From positions 1 through 64,000 of the forward strand of contig JAVLUZ010000602.1 of the NCBI GenBank assembly GCA_036768485.1: a stretch of DNA of 64,000 nucleotides. Reading direction: 5' to 3'. Shown here one piece after another: positions 11,037 to 20,934 of this stretch (within the stretch, counting starts at the first letter, position 1; every line of letters starts with the position of its first letter). This DNA comes from Mermis nigrescens. Lineage: Eukaryota > Nematoda > Enoplea > Mermithida > Mermithidae. The notes beneath the pieces were generated by a model. The model did no database searches and was not told where the DNA came from. It worked only from the letters and a program-made list of their open reading frames with translations. The translations under genes were made by a program, and so were the position numbers.

Positions 11037-13061
11037 ATCCGAACTCATCCCTGCGGCTTGCTGCCCTGCTCCGCCGTGTGATCTGTGCCTGAATATTTTA
11101 TAAAAATGCGAGAGATTTACTATTTGTAAAAGTTTTACATTCTCGCAAACAATAACACGATAAAAAATTTCATCATCGTTGGATCAACGCGGAGAATATT
11201 CACATTCATATCTTTTTGTTCTGCTGCTTCATTCGGCAAAATTTGCTATTCGGCAATAATACAATGGCATTGCGAGTTTCCCACCCCTTTATTGCCCCAC
11301 TCAGTTGGCGGGATTAAGAATGGATACCTATGTAATTTGCCATTTTTCGGCCGTCAGTGATCATAATTTCCAAATTTTATTCGATGAATTTATCCGTTTT
11401 CTTGGCGACCTGGATGAAGCCTATTTTTGCTCCGGAAATACGTTGAGTTTCAAGAGTAGAAACAGCTATATGTCAACATACTTTTGTTTTATTTTGACTT
11501 TAAAATTTACGACGCTTCGCTTCGTTAAAGTAAAGGAATTTAATCATTTGTTTGCACAAAATTGTATAAAATTTTTAAATTTCCGGAAAAATGTTGCGCC
11601 AAAAGCAATTTTAAATAAAATATGTAGCCAATGTAAAACGCGAAGTACACTATTTAGCGCGCGAAGGACAATTTTTTGGACCTCATTTTGACTGTTTTTG
11701 GAAAAATGGGGTATCGACACCGCCCCCACTTGCAATTTAAAAAATTTAGATTGATTTTGAATCATATTGAAAAATACATTATTTAAAATGGGCAAAAAGG
11801 CCCGAAAAGTTTGACTTCGATTTACGTGTCTTAGTCAACAGTGAGCTCTTTGGATGAGAGAAAGTTATACAAAATCAAAAAATCTAATGATGTGTAAACA
11901 GCTATTCTAGCACTCATTCAAATGCACTTTAGGAATTTTCAATTTTTTCTTTTGAGGATAGGACCAGAGATGCACATAAAAAGATTTTGGGATCCGAGAC
12001 CCCTCCCCAGAAGGAAAAAATGGAAAATTTTCTGGGAAGGCGAAATGAAGGCCGAAAATAAGGATGTTGAAAATTTCCTTCTAAAATGCTTGAAATTGAT
12101 TTAAAACTGAGAAATAACGTTGTTTTGACGCTATATTTTGGCATTAATACCAGTTTATGAGGCCATTTTTACCCAAGGAAGCTCAATTTTTGGCATCCCT
12201 CGCCCCGCTAGATCAATCGTGCTGTGCAGCCATGGACGAGACGGGCAGGATCCCTTACTGAGATCTGTTTTCACACCTGCAGATTTTTACGCTCTTTACA
12301 CTCCCTCGAGAACTAAGGCGAAATTAAAAAACAAATAAAGCGTCATCTGGACAATTCCATTTTGTGAGGCATTTATACTGAGTTATGAAAAAGATAAGCG
12401 AGAAAAACGTCACAGGTTTGCATATTATAATGTCAAAATCGTCCTTAATTATGCCTTGGACTTTGATTCTGACTGATTGAAACTTGACTAACAACAATGC
12501 TAAGTTAAGGTGCAGAATTTTATGTAAGCAAAAAGAACAAAACGGGCCGAACAGACTGATACCAGGCCCACACAAATCGCTAACTCGAATCCTCAGGCAC
12601 GCTTTCTTCGCGTGTGTGCCCTTTTAACTTCTTTCTTCTTGTCAGACCTTCTTCGACTCCGCCCTCGCTCTTCCACGTCCTTTGCGTGCGTGCTGTTACT
12701 TATTGTATAATGTGTGCATGATATATGCTTTATTGTACCTACTGAAAAAAGAATACTAAACAACTTTACACGCTCAATTCAAAGTCGTACGTGCTAACGC
12801 GATACCCATGATTGTGATGAGATTTATAATTCACTGATAACAAAAAGTCATTTCTACAACTTGTTTATAACTATTAATGATATTACTGTACTATTCTTTT
12901 CTGGTCAGTGCCAACTTGTCCGGCAGGATTGCCAGGTTGGGGGTTTTCCCCCATTATGGGGGTTTTTTGGGATCCTTGGAGGCTTTTTTGGGGTTTTAGC
13001 TCACGGGGGATTTCATGGGTCTTTTCGAAATTTTTGAGGTTTTTTTGGGGGTTTTTTGAAT

Positions 13062-13920
13062 GAATGAATGAATGAATGAATGAATGAATGAAGGAAAGAG
13101 AAGAAAGAAGAAAGATTTATTCGGTCTACAAAATACACGTACAAATTTAAAATATACGTTCACATTACAATACAAATAATAAGGAAAAGGACAAATGTCA
13201 TATAAATGCATAATTGAAATTCATGTACATATTGCAAACACACGTATTTAATTGTAAAAAACGAATAAAGTGATAAAAGAAAGTAGTGTAATGTAAATGT
13301 AAGACACGCGGGTACGTACAGGCAATGTATTATAACTGCGCTTAGATACGCCCCTTGAGAAAAATGGATAAATCAAATTGTTTCAATTTCATCGTAAAAA
13401 TGTTCGAATTAGATGAGCAGATGATATCATCAGGCAAATAATTCCAGACAGAAATCACACGATTGCAAAATTCAAATTTTCTAACATTTTTGTTTACACG
13501 GTTGACGTAAAGTTTGCAAGAATTTACAGCACGATTTGAGTTTACATTAAATGTGAAGAAGTCTTCAACAGGTAACAAATTATCCTTGATTATAGAGCGT
13601 GTCATTGATAAATCACTTTGCATTCTACGTAATTCGAGTCTCTCCAAGCCCAATTCCTTTAATCGGGCATCGTAGGAGATAGTTTTATCAGAAAAATTCG
13701 TTTGGTAAATTTTCTTTGGACATTTTCAACATTAATTATGTCACATAACAGATAAGGATTCCAAACAGACGAACCATATTCCAAAATTGGTCGGACATAG
13801 GTTGTAAAGGCTTTTACTAACAAAGTTTTATCTCTTGAAACAAAACTCCGTAAAATCAAGTTTGCAATTCTCATGCCTTTTTTTACAATGTTTGTACAAT
13901 GAGTTCTAGAAGATAAATCT
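13062..13920 (-). mobile_element. LINE element A: 3' part of the element split by LINE B
   Basis: CR1/Jockey-type non-LTR retrotransposon. In sense orientation it starts inside the reverse transcriptase region (THCTNIVKKGMRIAN, then TTYVRPILEYGSSVWNPY and NVQRKFTKRIF), runs to the C-terminal ISVWNYLPDDI block (13342-13653), then a 3' untranslated region with AATAAA and a (TTCA)n tail at 13062-13092. One frameshift separates 13659-13874 from 13342-13653. It resumes where element C stops at about 17825: the DLGV motif in C and the L.S..H motif here then fall at the expected distance. A and C are therefore halves of one copy. Confidence 0.8.
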
Positions 13921-14044
13921 TTACTTGAAGAAGAAGAAGAAAGTGTTTATTGTCAGAAAAATACACGAAAATTGATAAAACACAAATACATGATAAAATA
14001 GCGACTGAACAAGAGGACATACACAGATCACGAAAGTGATACAA

Positions 14045-16828
14045 CTAGGTATGCCCCAACAATAAATTTGTAAAATCAATGTTTAGGAGCTCTTTTTTGA
14101 ACAAACCGATTTTGGGTGAAGAGACAATTTGATCAGGTAAGGAGTTCCAGATTTTTCGGTATCTTTGCGAAAAATCGTTGAGGTGAGCATTGGAACGGAC
14201 AACTGGTAGTGTAACTTTACGACTGTTAACTGATCGGGTAGTGCCTTGACTAAAAATGAAGAATTCATTAGCATCAATACAAGATAAACCATTAATAATT
14301 TGATACATGAGACATAGACATATGTGAAGACGGCGAAGTTCTAAAGAAGGCAGGTTAAGAAGCTTTAGGCGTTCAAGATAGGATAAATTGCTATTAAAAC
14401 CAAAAAGACGTTTAGTAAATTTACGCTGAACATTTTCAAGACGATTTATATCATTTGCATAATATGGATTCCATACAGAAACAGCATACTCAAGCATAGG
14501 TCTTACATAAGTAGTATAAGCCCTAACTAAAATTTCTTTATCACAAGAAAGAAAAGCTTTGTGTATTAGAAAACAACGAGAAACAGCTTTTTTAATTATG
14601 TGATTTAAATGTTCCTTACAATTGAGATTGTGGGAAAAATAAACACCCAGATCACGAACGGAACAAATATCATTTGGAATATTTATATTATTCAAAGAAT
14701 AAAGCTTTTTGGATTATTTTTACCAAGATGTAAAACTGCACATTTTTCCGAAGCAACAGGAAGTTGCCAATTTATAGACCAAATATAAATATTGTCCAGA
14801 TCTTTTTGTATTAAATGATAATCAGAAGATGGACCAAAGATTTTGACATCATCGGCAAAGAGGTAAATTTTACTATATTTAATCAAATTACATAGGTCAT
14901 TAACATAAATTAAGAATAAAGTAGGACTAATACAACTACCTTGGGGGACACCACTGCCAACAGGCATGAAATCAGAAAAAACTCTGTCAATACAAACACG
15001 CTGAGACCGACCATGTAAAAAGGAATCAAGCCAATTAAAAAGTAGACCTTTTATCCCATATTTTGAGAGCTTATATAAAAGCTTAGATAACGGGATTTTA
15101 TCGAAAGCTTTAGAAAAGTCGATGTAAGCTACATCGACAGGAATCCTATTACTCAAAGATACCGTCCAACTGTGTTTACATTTAAGTAGTTGTAATTCAC
15201 AAGACTTTGATTTTTGAAAACCAAACTGAGAAGAAGATAAGAGTCTGTTTGTAGTGAGAAAATCGACAATTTTTAAATTAATCAAATTTTCCATGATTTT
15301 ACTTGATGAGCAGCAAATAGAAATCGGCCTGTAATTACTCACTAAAGCCGCGTCACCTTTTTTAAAGACTGGGGTTACATTCGCCAATTTCCATAAATTG
15401 GGAATAGTGCTAGTCAAAAAAGAAACATTAAAGATACTAGCTAAAGGCTCAGCAAGATAAGTTGAAAGTTTTTCAAGAAAAAATGACAGAGTCCATCGGG
15501 ACCTATAGAAAAAGAACCTTTTATTTGATTTAAAACCAGTTGCACGTTCCAAGCGTCAAAATGAATGGTTTGCAAAGCAAAACCAGTCATCGAATCTAAA
15601 AAAGGAAGATGATTATTATCAACAGAAAAAACAGAAGAAAAGTAGTTATTAAACAAATTTACCTTTTCTAAAGGATCAGAAACGATTTTGTGGTCATGAA
15701 AAAGAGGTGGAAAAGAGCGATGATTATTCAACCGATTATTGACAAATTTATAAAATGATTTTAAACTTTTGTCAGAAAGAAGATTAATTTCTTCAGAAGC
15801 AGAGAAATTTTTAATTTCAAAATCCAATTTTCTACAAAAAGATTTATATTTGATTTTTGTATCGGTGGAGTGATAAAGTTTATGTTTCTTCCAAAGCATA
15901 CGTTTTTTAGTTAACATTCTTTTAATTAGTTTAGGATATTTACGTTTCATGGGCTTGGGGTGAGTTAATGGAACAAATGCATAAATTAAAGAGTGAAGCA
16001 CTCCAACAAACAAATTATACATATCATTTACATTAGAACAGGTATCAAAAAGATCAGGCCAAGAAATCTGAGACAGTGCTAGACCTAACGCATCAAAATC
16101 AGCTTTACGAAAGTTAAAAAAGATGATCTAGGATTACGGACTGGCATCAAAAGACAATCAAATATAATTGAATTATGATCACTATTAGAAAAAGGAATAT
16201 CAACTTTTACGTTAGAAATTTGATCAGATGCAAAGAGAAGATCTAGTATATTTTTTTCATGAGTATTTTCTGTTATTAATTGATGTAAACCAGTGCCCGA
16301 AAGTGTGTCGAAAAATAGGGTATTTAGATTATCAGTAGGAACCGAACTTATCCACCAATTGATTTTTGGCAAATTAAAATCTCCTAAGATTACAAAAGGG
16401 AAAGGAACAGAACAAGCCCATTCAATACATCTACATAAAATTTCAGCATAAGCTAGATCAAAATCAGGGGGTCGGTAAACCAAAATAAATCTGATCTTTC
16501 TATTAGAATCAAAAATATCAATTATTAGAATTTCGGGAGCTTTAAAAGCGGGTGGAGGATTTATTTGAATAGCATTAAAAGAAGTTTTAAGAAATAAAGC
16601 TACACCCCCACCACGTTTACAGTTTCGATCACAGCGGAAAATGCGATAATTTTTACCAGGGCACAATAATCCATCGGAAATATCAATATGAAACCATGTT
16701 TCAGAAAAAAATAGAGCATCAAAACTTTCTTCATTCAGCAAAAAATGTAAGTTGCTAAGTTTGTTCAAAAGACTTCGAGCATTAGCATAAAAACATTGAA
16801 ATTTTAAATAATCTTGGGGCGCGGATAC
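14045..16828 (-). pseudogene. LINE B ORF2: endonuclease and reverse transcriptase, three frameshifts
   Basis: Nicks DNA and reverse-transcribes the element RNA at the target. Pieces in order: 16828-16085, APE-type endonuclease (NARSLLNKL, RGGGVALFLK, LGDFNLP, SDHNSIIFD); 16022-15441, linker and start of the reverse transcriptase; 15552-14692, reverse transcriptase core (NYRPISICC, AYIDFSKAFD, GVPQGS, LFADDVK); 14695-14045, thumb and C-terminal region (TTYVRPMLEY, NVQRKFTKR, IWNSLPD). No RNase H domain is seen. The frame changes near 16118, 15480 and 14708, each next to a T or A run. Element F reads straight through the third position. ORF2 is in the same frame as ORF1, separated by one TAG. 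Confidence 0.85.
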
Positions 16829-17710
16829 CTAATGAGCGAGTCGCGGGCTATTAGTATTTACATTAGGTTTACATTTAACGCAATCAGCACGAAAATCGAT
16901 GTATAATCCTTGTTCACCTCGAGATTTGCGATCATTCAGCTCATAAACCAGTTCGCGTTGCCGTTTTCGTTGTAGAAAGGATAGGTCAGGACGACAACGT
17001 AGATGCGAAAGCGGGCCTTTGGATTGGACACGGACTGTCTTATTAATCAGTGAGATAAAGCGATGCCTTGCCTGAGCCGAAGTCAGGCAAACTTTGACAA
17101 ATTGAACGCGATTTTCATGAATGGGACCATCACGAAAGACGCGAGTTACATCGGACGACACTAGATCGTGACCATCAGAATAAGAGTCAATCAGAGATTT
17201 TACCTGATTTATGTCCTCGACACTGTTCGATAAAGGCAAATTGAATAAAACGGCATTGCACTTTTTAGAATCCCTTTCAATCGCATCATTTATCATGGCA
17301 GACAAATCGTTTTTATCATAATCAGTAGAACAATTTCGTGAACGTTCAAGGTGATCAATTTTATTTTGTAAGTCAGCAAGCTGAGTAGCAAAATTGTCTA
17401 AACGTTGTTCAATATGAAGATATTTTTTCACGATCGGTCTACAATGGAAACAATAGAAAGTGGAATGGGGCTTTGAATAAGTTTCATAGTCATGATCGTC
17501 AACTTTTAAGCAAGATGTATGACCCCAGTGTTCACAAAAATCACATAATAAAGCAGTATCGTCATCAGTGACTAACTTGTAGCAAATAACACAGTCGGCA
17601 GAATTATCATTTGCAGCATTTAATACAGCAAAGTTAGACGTCCGTGAAGGTGACCTGGCACTTAAACTGGTGGTATCGATATTTTTTGAAGCGCAATTTC
17701 TTTTACCCAT
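16829..17710 (-). CDS. LINE B ORF1: PHD-finger and coiled-coil nucleic-acid-binding protein
   Basis: About 293 residues from an ATG in a strong context (ACCATGG) at 17710. The open frame extends further upstream, but this is the first ATG. A C4HC3 PHD-type zinc finger spans residues 40-90 (C40, C43, C56, C59, H64, C67, C87, C90). A probable coiled coil follows at about 97-125 (LDNFATQLADLQNKIDHLE), and then the conserved ORF1 C-terminal domain (VQFVKVCLTS to LRCRPDLSF). LINE ORF1 proteins coat the element RNA and act as chaperones; PHD fingers are known in some CR1-type ORF1 proteins. The frame ends in a single TAG, after which the same frame continues into ORF2. Confidence 0.8.
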   Translation of the reverse strand: MGKRNCASKNIDTTSLSARSPSRTSNFAVLNAANDNSADCVICYKLVTDDDTALLCDFCEHWGHTSCLKVDDHDYETYSKPHSTFYCFHCRPIVKKYLHIEQRLDNFATQLADLQNKIDHLERSRNCSTDYDKNDLSAMINDAIERDSKKCNAVLFNLPLSNSVEDINQVKSLIDSYSDGHDLVSSDVTRVFRDGPIHENRVQFVKVCLTSAQARHRFISLINKTVRVQSKGPLSHLRCRPDLSFLQRKRQRELVYELNDRKSRGEQGLYIDFRADCVKCKPNVNTNSPRLAH

Positions 17711-17824
17711 GGTAAAAATCAAAGAAATACGTAGGCAGAATTGCAATATTGATCAAATTTAGTTAAAATAACGCATTGCGGCTCTTCAGCTCGATTAGTC
17801 GCCACCTCCTTAATAACGAGGGTA

Positions 17825-20061
17825 AATTATTAAGACACCAAGATCCTTCATCTCGGATATATCATGTGGGATTTCAAAATTATCTATACCGTAAGAGTGC
17901 TTGGGATTAGATTTTCTAAATAAAAAAAAAACATTTGCCGAGTGAGATCTTAAGCTGCCAGATATCAGCCCACCTCTTAATATGCATTAGATCATTTTGC
18001 AAGTCCAAAAAATTGGAAGCTGAATTAGATATTTTAACATCATCAGCAAATAGCGAAATTGAGCTGGTACTTTGAAAATCACATAAATCATTTATGAATA
18101 ACAAAAAAAAGGGTAGGGCCTAAAACACTACCCTGTGGCACCCCACGAAACAGGGAGCGGAAGAGACAATGAATCTCCAACTTTAACCCTTTGGGATCTA
18201 TTACTCAAAAAGCATTTTAACCAATTTAGGCAAAAACCACTTATGCCATAGGCAGCTAATTTTATAAGCAGTTTTTCATGCGAAACTGTATCAAAAGCTT
18301 TACAAAAATCGATATAAACAATATCGATTGGGCAATTTTCATCAAGATTTTTGGACCACTGATTTTTGCACTTTAAAAGTTGCAGTGTACAAGATTTATT
18401 TTTTCTAAATCCAAACTGATTTTCAGAAAGCAAATTATTTTCATTTAAATGGGTAGTTAGGCTAATATTAATTATCGATTCCATGACCTTACACAGAACA
18501 CAACAAAGGGACACGGGCCGATAGTTTTCTATGGATGATAAGTCACCTTTCTTAGGTATAGGCACAACAATAGCTTCCCTCCACAGGTCGGGGATGCACC
18601 CTGTCCTGTAAGAAACTTCAAAAATTGACATCAAAGGTCTAACAAGGACTAATTTTAGCTTTTTCACAAAATATGCACACAGGCCATCAGGGCCAAGTGA
18701 CAATGAAGGTTTTAGTCGATTTAGAGCATCCAAAATTGTAAATAAGTCAAATTTGCAAGAAACACTATGATTACGGTTAATTTTATCAGGAAATACAGGT
18801 AAAACATTATTGTCATTTACAAAATTGTTGGCAAAATTTGTATTAAAAGCATTTGCTTTGTCTAAATCATCCACAATAGTGATGCCGTTGCTTTTCAACT
18901 ATGGAATTTTCTTTTTATTATTTAATCGATCATTTACAAAAGAGAAAAAGTTTTTTAAATTATTCGACTTTAGTAACTTTCCTTCCTCATTTGCAAGATG
19001 TTCATTCATCAAAGTTTTTATATTTTTGGTCAATTTCTTACATTTCTCTAACGTTTTAGCATTCCTATTAATTTTGTATTTTTTCCAAAGTTTACGCTTT
19101 GTAGCCTGCATTTTTTGCACAGAATTTGGCAGAAGATTTCTGCGCATTTTCTTTTTCAGTGGAACGAATTCGGAAATAGCTGTGTTGAGAATGGACAAAA
19201 AAGCCTCGTAGAAATCATTAACACTTACACAAGACGAAAAATTTTTTCTCATTCAACAGATGCCAAGAAAGCTTCAATTGCTTGATAATTTGCCTTTTTG
19301 AAATCAAGCGTTATTAGATTTTCATCCTCATTGCTATTAAATGGCAAATTAAACAAAATTATTTCATGATCACTACTAGCAAAAGGTTCGTTAACAGAAA
19401 CATTAAAAAGGAGTTCACGAGATGTACTCAAAATAAGATCTAAAATATTTAGATTTCGGTTTGGTTCGTTTGTCATTAAATTGAGACCTAGGTTTACAAA
19501 ACATTCATAAAATATTTGTGTAACTGGGTTCCTGTATGCAGAATGAGAGGCAAAGTTTAGGTCAGGTAGGTTAAAATCGCCTAGTATTATGCATTTTTTC
19601 GTGTTTTCAATGTACTTTTCAAGAAAAAGACACAATTTTTGAGCATATTGAATATCATATTTTGGTGGCCTATAGCAAAGTATAAACCGCACATATTCAT
19701 CATTGGAGTGAAGTTCACAAATAAGAGTTTCAGGGCAATCAAATGGTTCCTTAAGAGTAATATTACAAATTTTCAGTGCATTTTTATACAATATAGCTAC
19801 CCCACCACCTCTATAATCCAGCCTGTCACATCTATAAATGGAATAAACAGAAGAAGTACAAAGAAGACCATCAGAAATTGTATCATTTAACCAAGATTCT
19901 GTTACAAAAATGATATCGTAGGTTTCAGAAATGAGTAAAGCATGAAGTTCAGGTAATTTGTTCACTAGACTTCTAGCATTAAATAAGGCACAATTCAGTA
20001 CATTTTTATCATTTTCATCATTTTTTGAAGTTAAATCGGGTTTAACAGGGGCGTTAACTCC
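17825..20061 (-). pseudogene. LINE C ORF2: endonuclease and reverse transcriptase, broken
   Basis: The endonuclease block has NARSLVNKL, ESWLNDTISDGLL, RGGGVAILYK, LGDFNLPDLN and SSDHEIILF. The reverse transcriptase has NYRPVSLCC, VYIDFCKAFD, GVPQGSVLG (split by a shift near 18150) and LFADDVK. A frameshift lies near 19250, and an in-frame TAG occurs at 18899-18901. Because of these breaks and the insertion of B, it cannot make a functional protein. Confidence 0.8.
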
Positions 20062-20378
20062 CTAAGGGCGAGGCATGCGCACTTTATATTGTCTCAATTC
20101 ATACGAGTTACGGTCAATAAACCAATTTTCCTCGCCCGCGTCCCGTTTTTCCTTCAAATCAGCATTCAATCGACGGAGAGCCTCAAATTGTTGCCAGGTG
20201 CGATCCGGCCGGGCGTAGATTTTGGATTTACGCCCCTTATCCGCGTATTTGGTGGCCAACTGAATCAACTCGGCCCTGGAGGACTCCGAGTCGCACTTGA
20301 CCTTGATGATGCGGGGCAAGGTGGTGCCATCCTTGTACGATTTGACCTCCGGGCCGGAGCGCCGAATGCCGACGATTT
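20062..20378 (-). pseudogene. LINE C ORF1, C-terminal fragment
   Basis: About 105 codons, from IVGIRRSGPEVKSY through RIIKVKCDSES, KIYARPDRTWQQF and NWFIDRNSYELR to MPRP and a TAG stop. It aligns with the end of LINE B ORF1 (shared RPD block, then the NDRK/EKRD and YIDFRAD/FIDRNSY stretches). The frame stays open up to the (TGAA)n tract at 20379, where the element is cut off. After the TAG the frame continues into the endonuclease. Confidence 0.7.
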
Positions 20379-20530
20379 GATGAATGAATGAATGAAATGA
20401 ATGAATGGATGAATGAAATGAATGAATGAATGAAATAATTTATTACTGAAACGCGACAATGACGAAAGATGTAAAAGAGTAATAAAACGTACGGTCAAAA
20501 GAATAAAAGCGTACAGCAATAGGCGATGAG
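20379..20530 (-). mobile_element. LINE 3' end fragment with (TTCA)n tail (element D)
   Basis: In sense direction an AATAAATTATTTCATTCATT-like end runs into an imperfect (TTCA)n tract. This is the same 3' organisation as element A. Element C starts directly beyond the tail. It is either the tail of a 5'-truncated copy or the 3' end of a tandem neighbour of C. Confidence 0.55.
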
Positions 20531-20934
20531 CGAGTCATGAAAATGACGATTTATCATTTATCATTCAAGTACCTATTAAATTCTAGTGAGTTTAGAGGCA
20601 GCAATCTATCACTGCAAGTTTTTGTCAAGAGAAGCAAGACAGCACAGCCGTGCGTGCCCAGCTCAGCTGACCTTTTTTATTTCAGGACTTTGGTTTTCAG
20701 CCCTATGATCGCGGTAGAATTTATTTCAATTCTTCTAAAATATCATGTTATGATTATGAACAGTCGCCATCGATTCGAATAATTTTATTTGAAAGAATAG
20801 CAAAATTTAAGTACCTACACAAAGGTGAGTGTTGTTACTATAATGTCAGAAATTTAGGGAAATTTTCGGATTTCTATGGATGAATTTATGGATGCTGAAA
20901 ATTTAGACCTGACAACTCTGTCCGGGGCCCGGGT

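Larger units (their letters stand above)
13921..17820 (-). mobile_element. LINE element B, nearly full-length CR1/Jockey-type retrotransposon
   Basis: About 3.9 kb on the minus strand, with a 5' untranslated region of roughly 110 bp, ORF1, ORF2 and a short 3' end with a CTTCTTCTTC-like tail. It sits inside the older copy A+C, so it inserted later. I found no clear target duplication. Its 3' half closely resembles element F (29178-30855). The three shifts in ORF2 all fall at homopolymer runs, so the copy may be young. Confidence 0.85.
17821..20378 (-). mobile_element. LINE element C: 5' part of the element split by LINE B
   Basis: A second CR1/Jockey-type family on the minus strand. It contains the C-terminal part of ORF1 (to 20062), the endonuclease (19965-19249), the linker (19252-18899) and the reverse transcriptase (18898-17825). 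It breaks off at DLGVLI and continues as element A. It begins abruptly next to a (TGAA)n tract at 20379, so the 5' part of ORF1 is missing. Confidence 0.8.

Noticed and set aside
18899..18901. A second recoded UAG within LINE C ORF2
   Set aside because: LINE B has a sense codon at the aligned position (P-P-L against P-stop-L), so a plain nonsense mutation is the simplest explanation.
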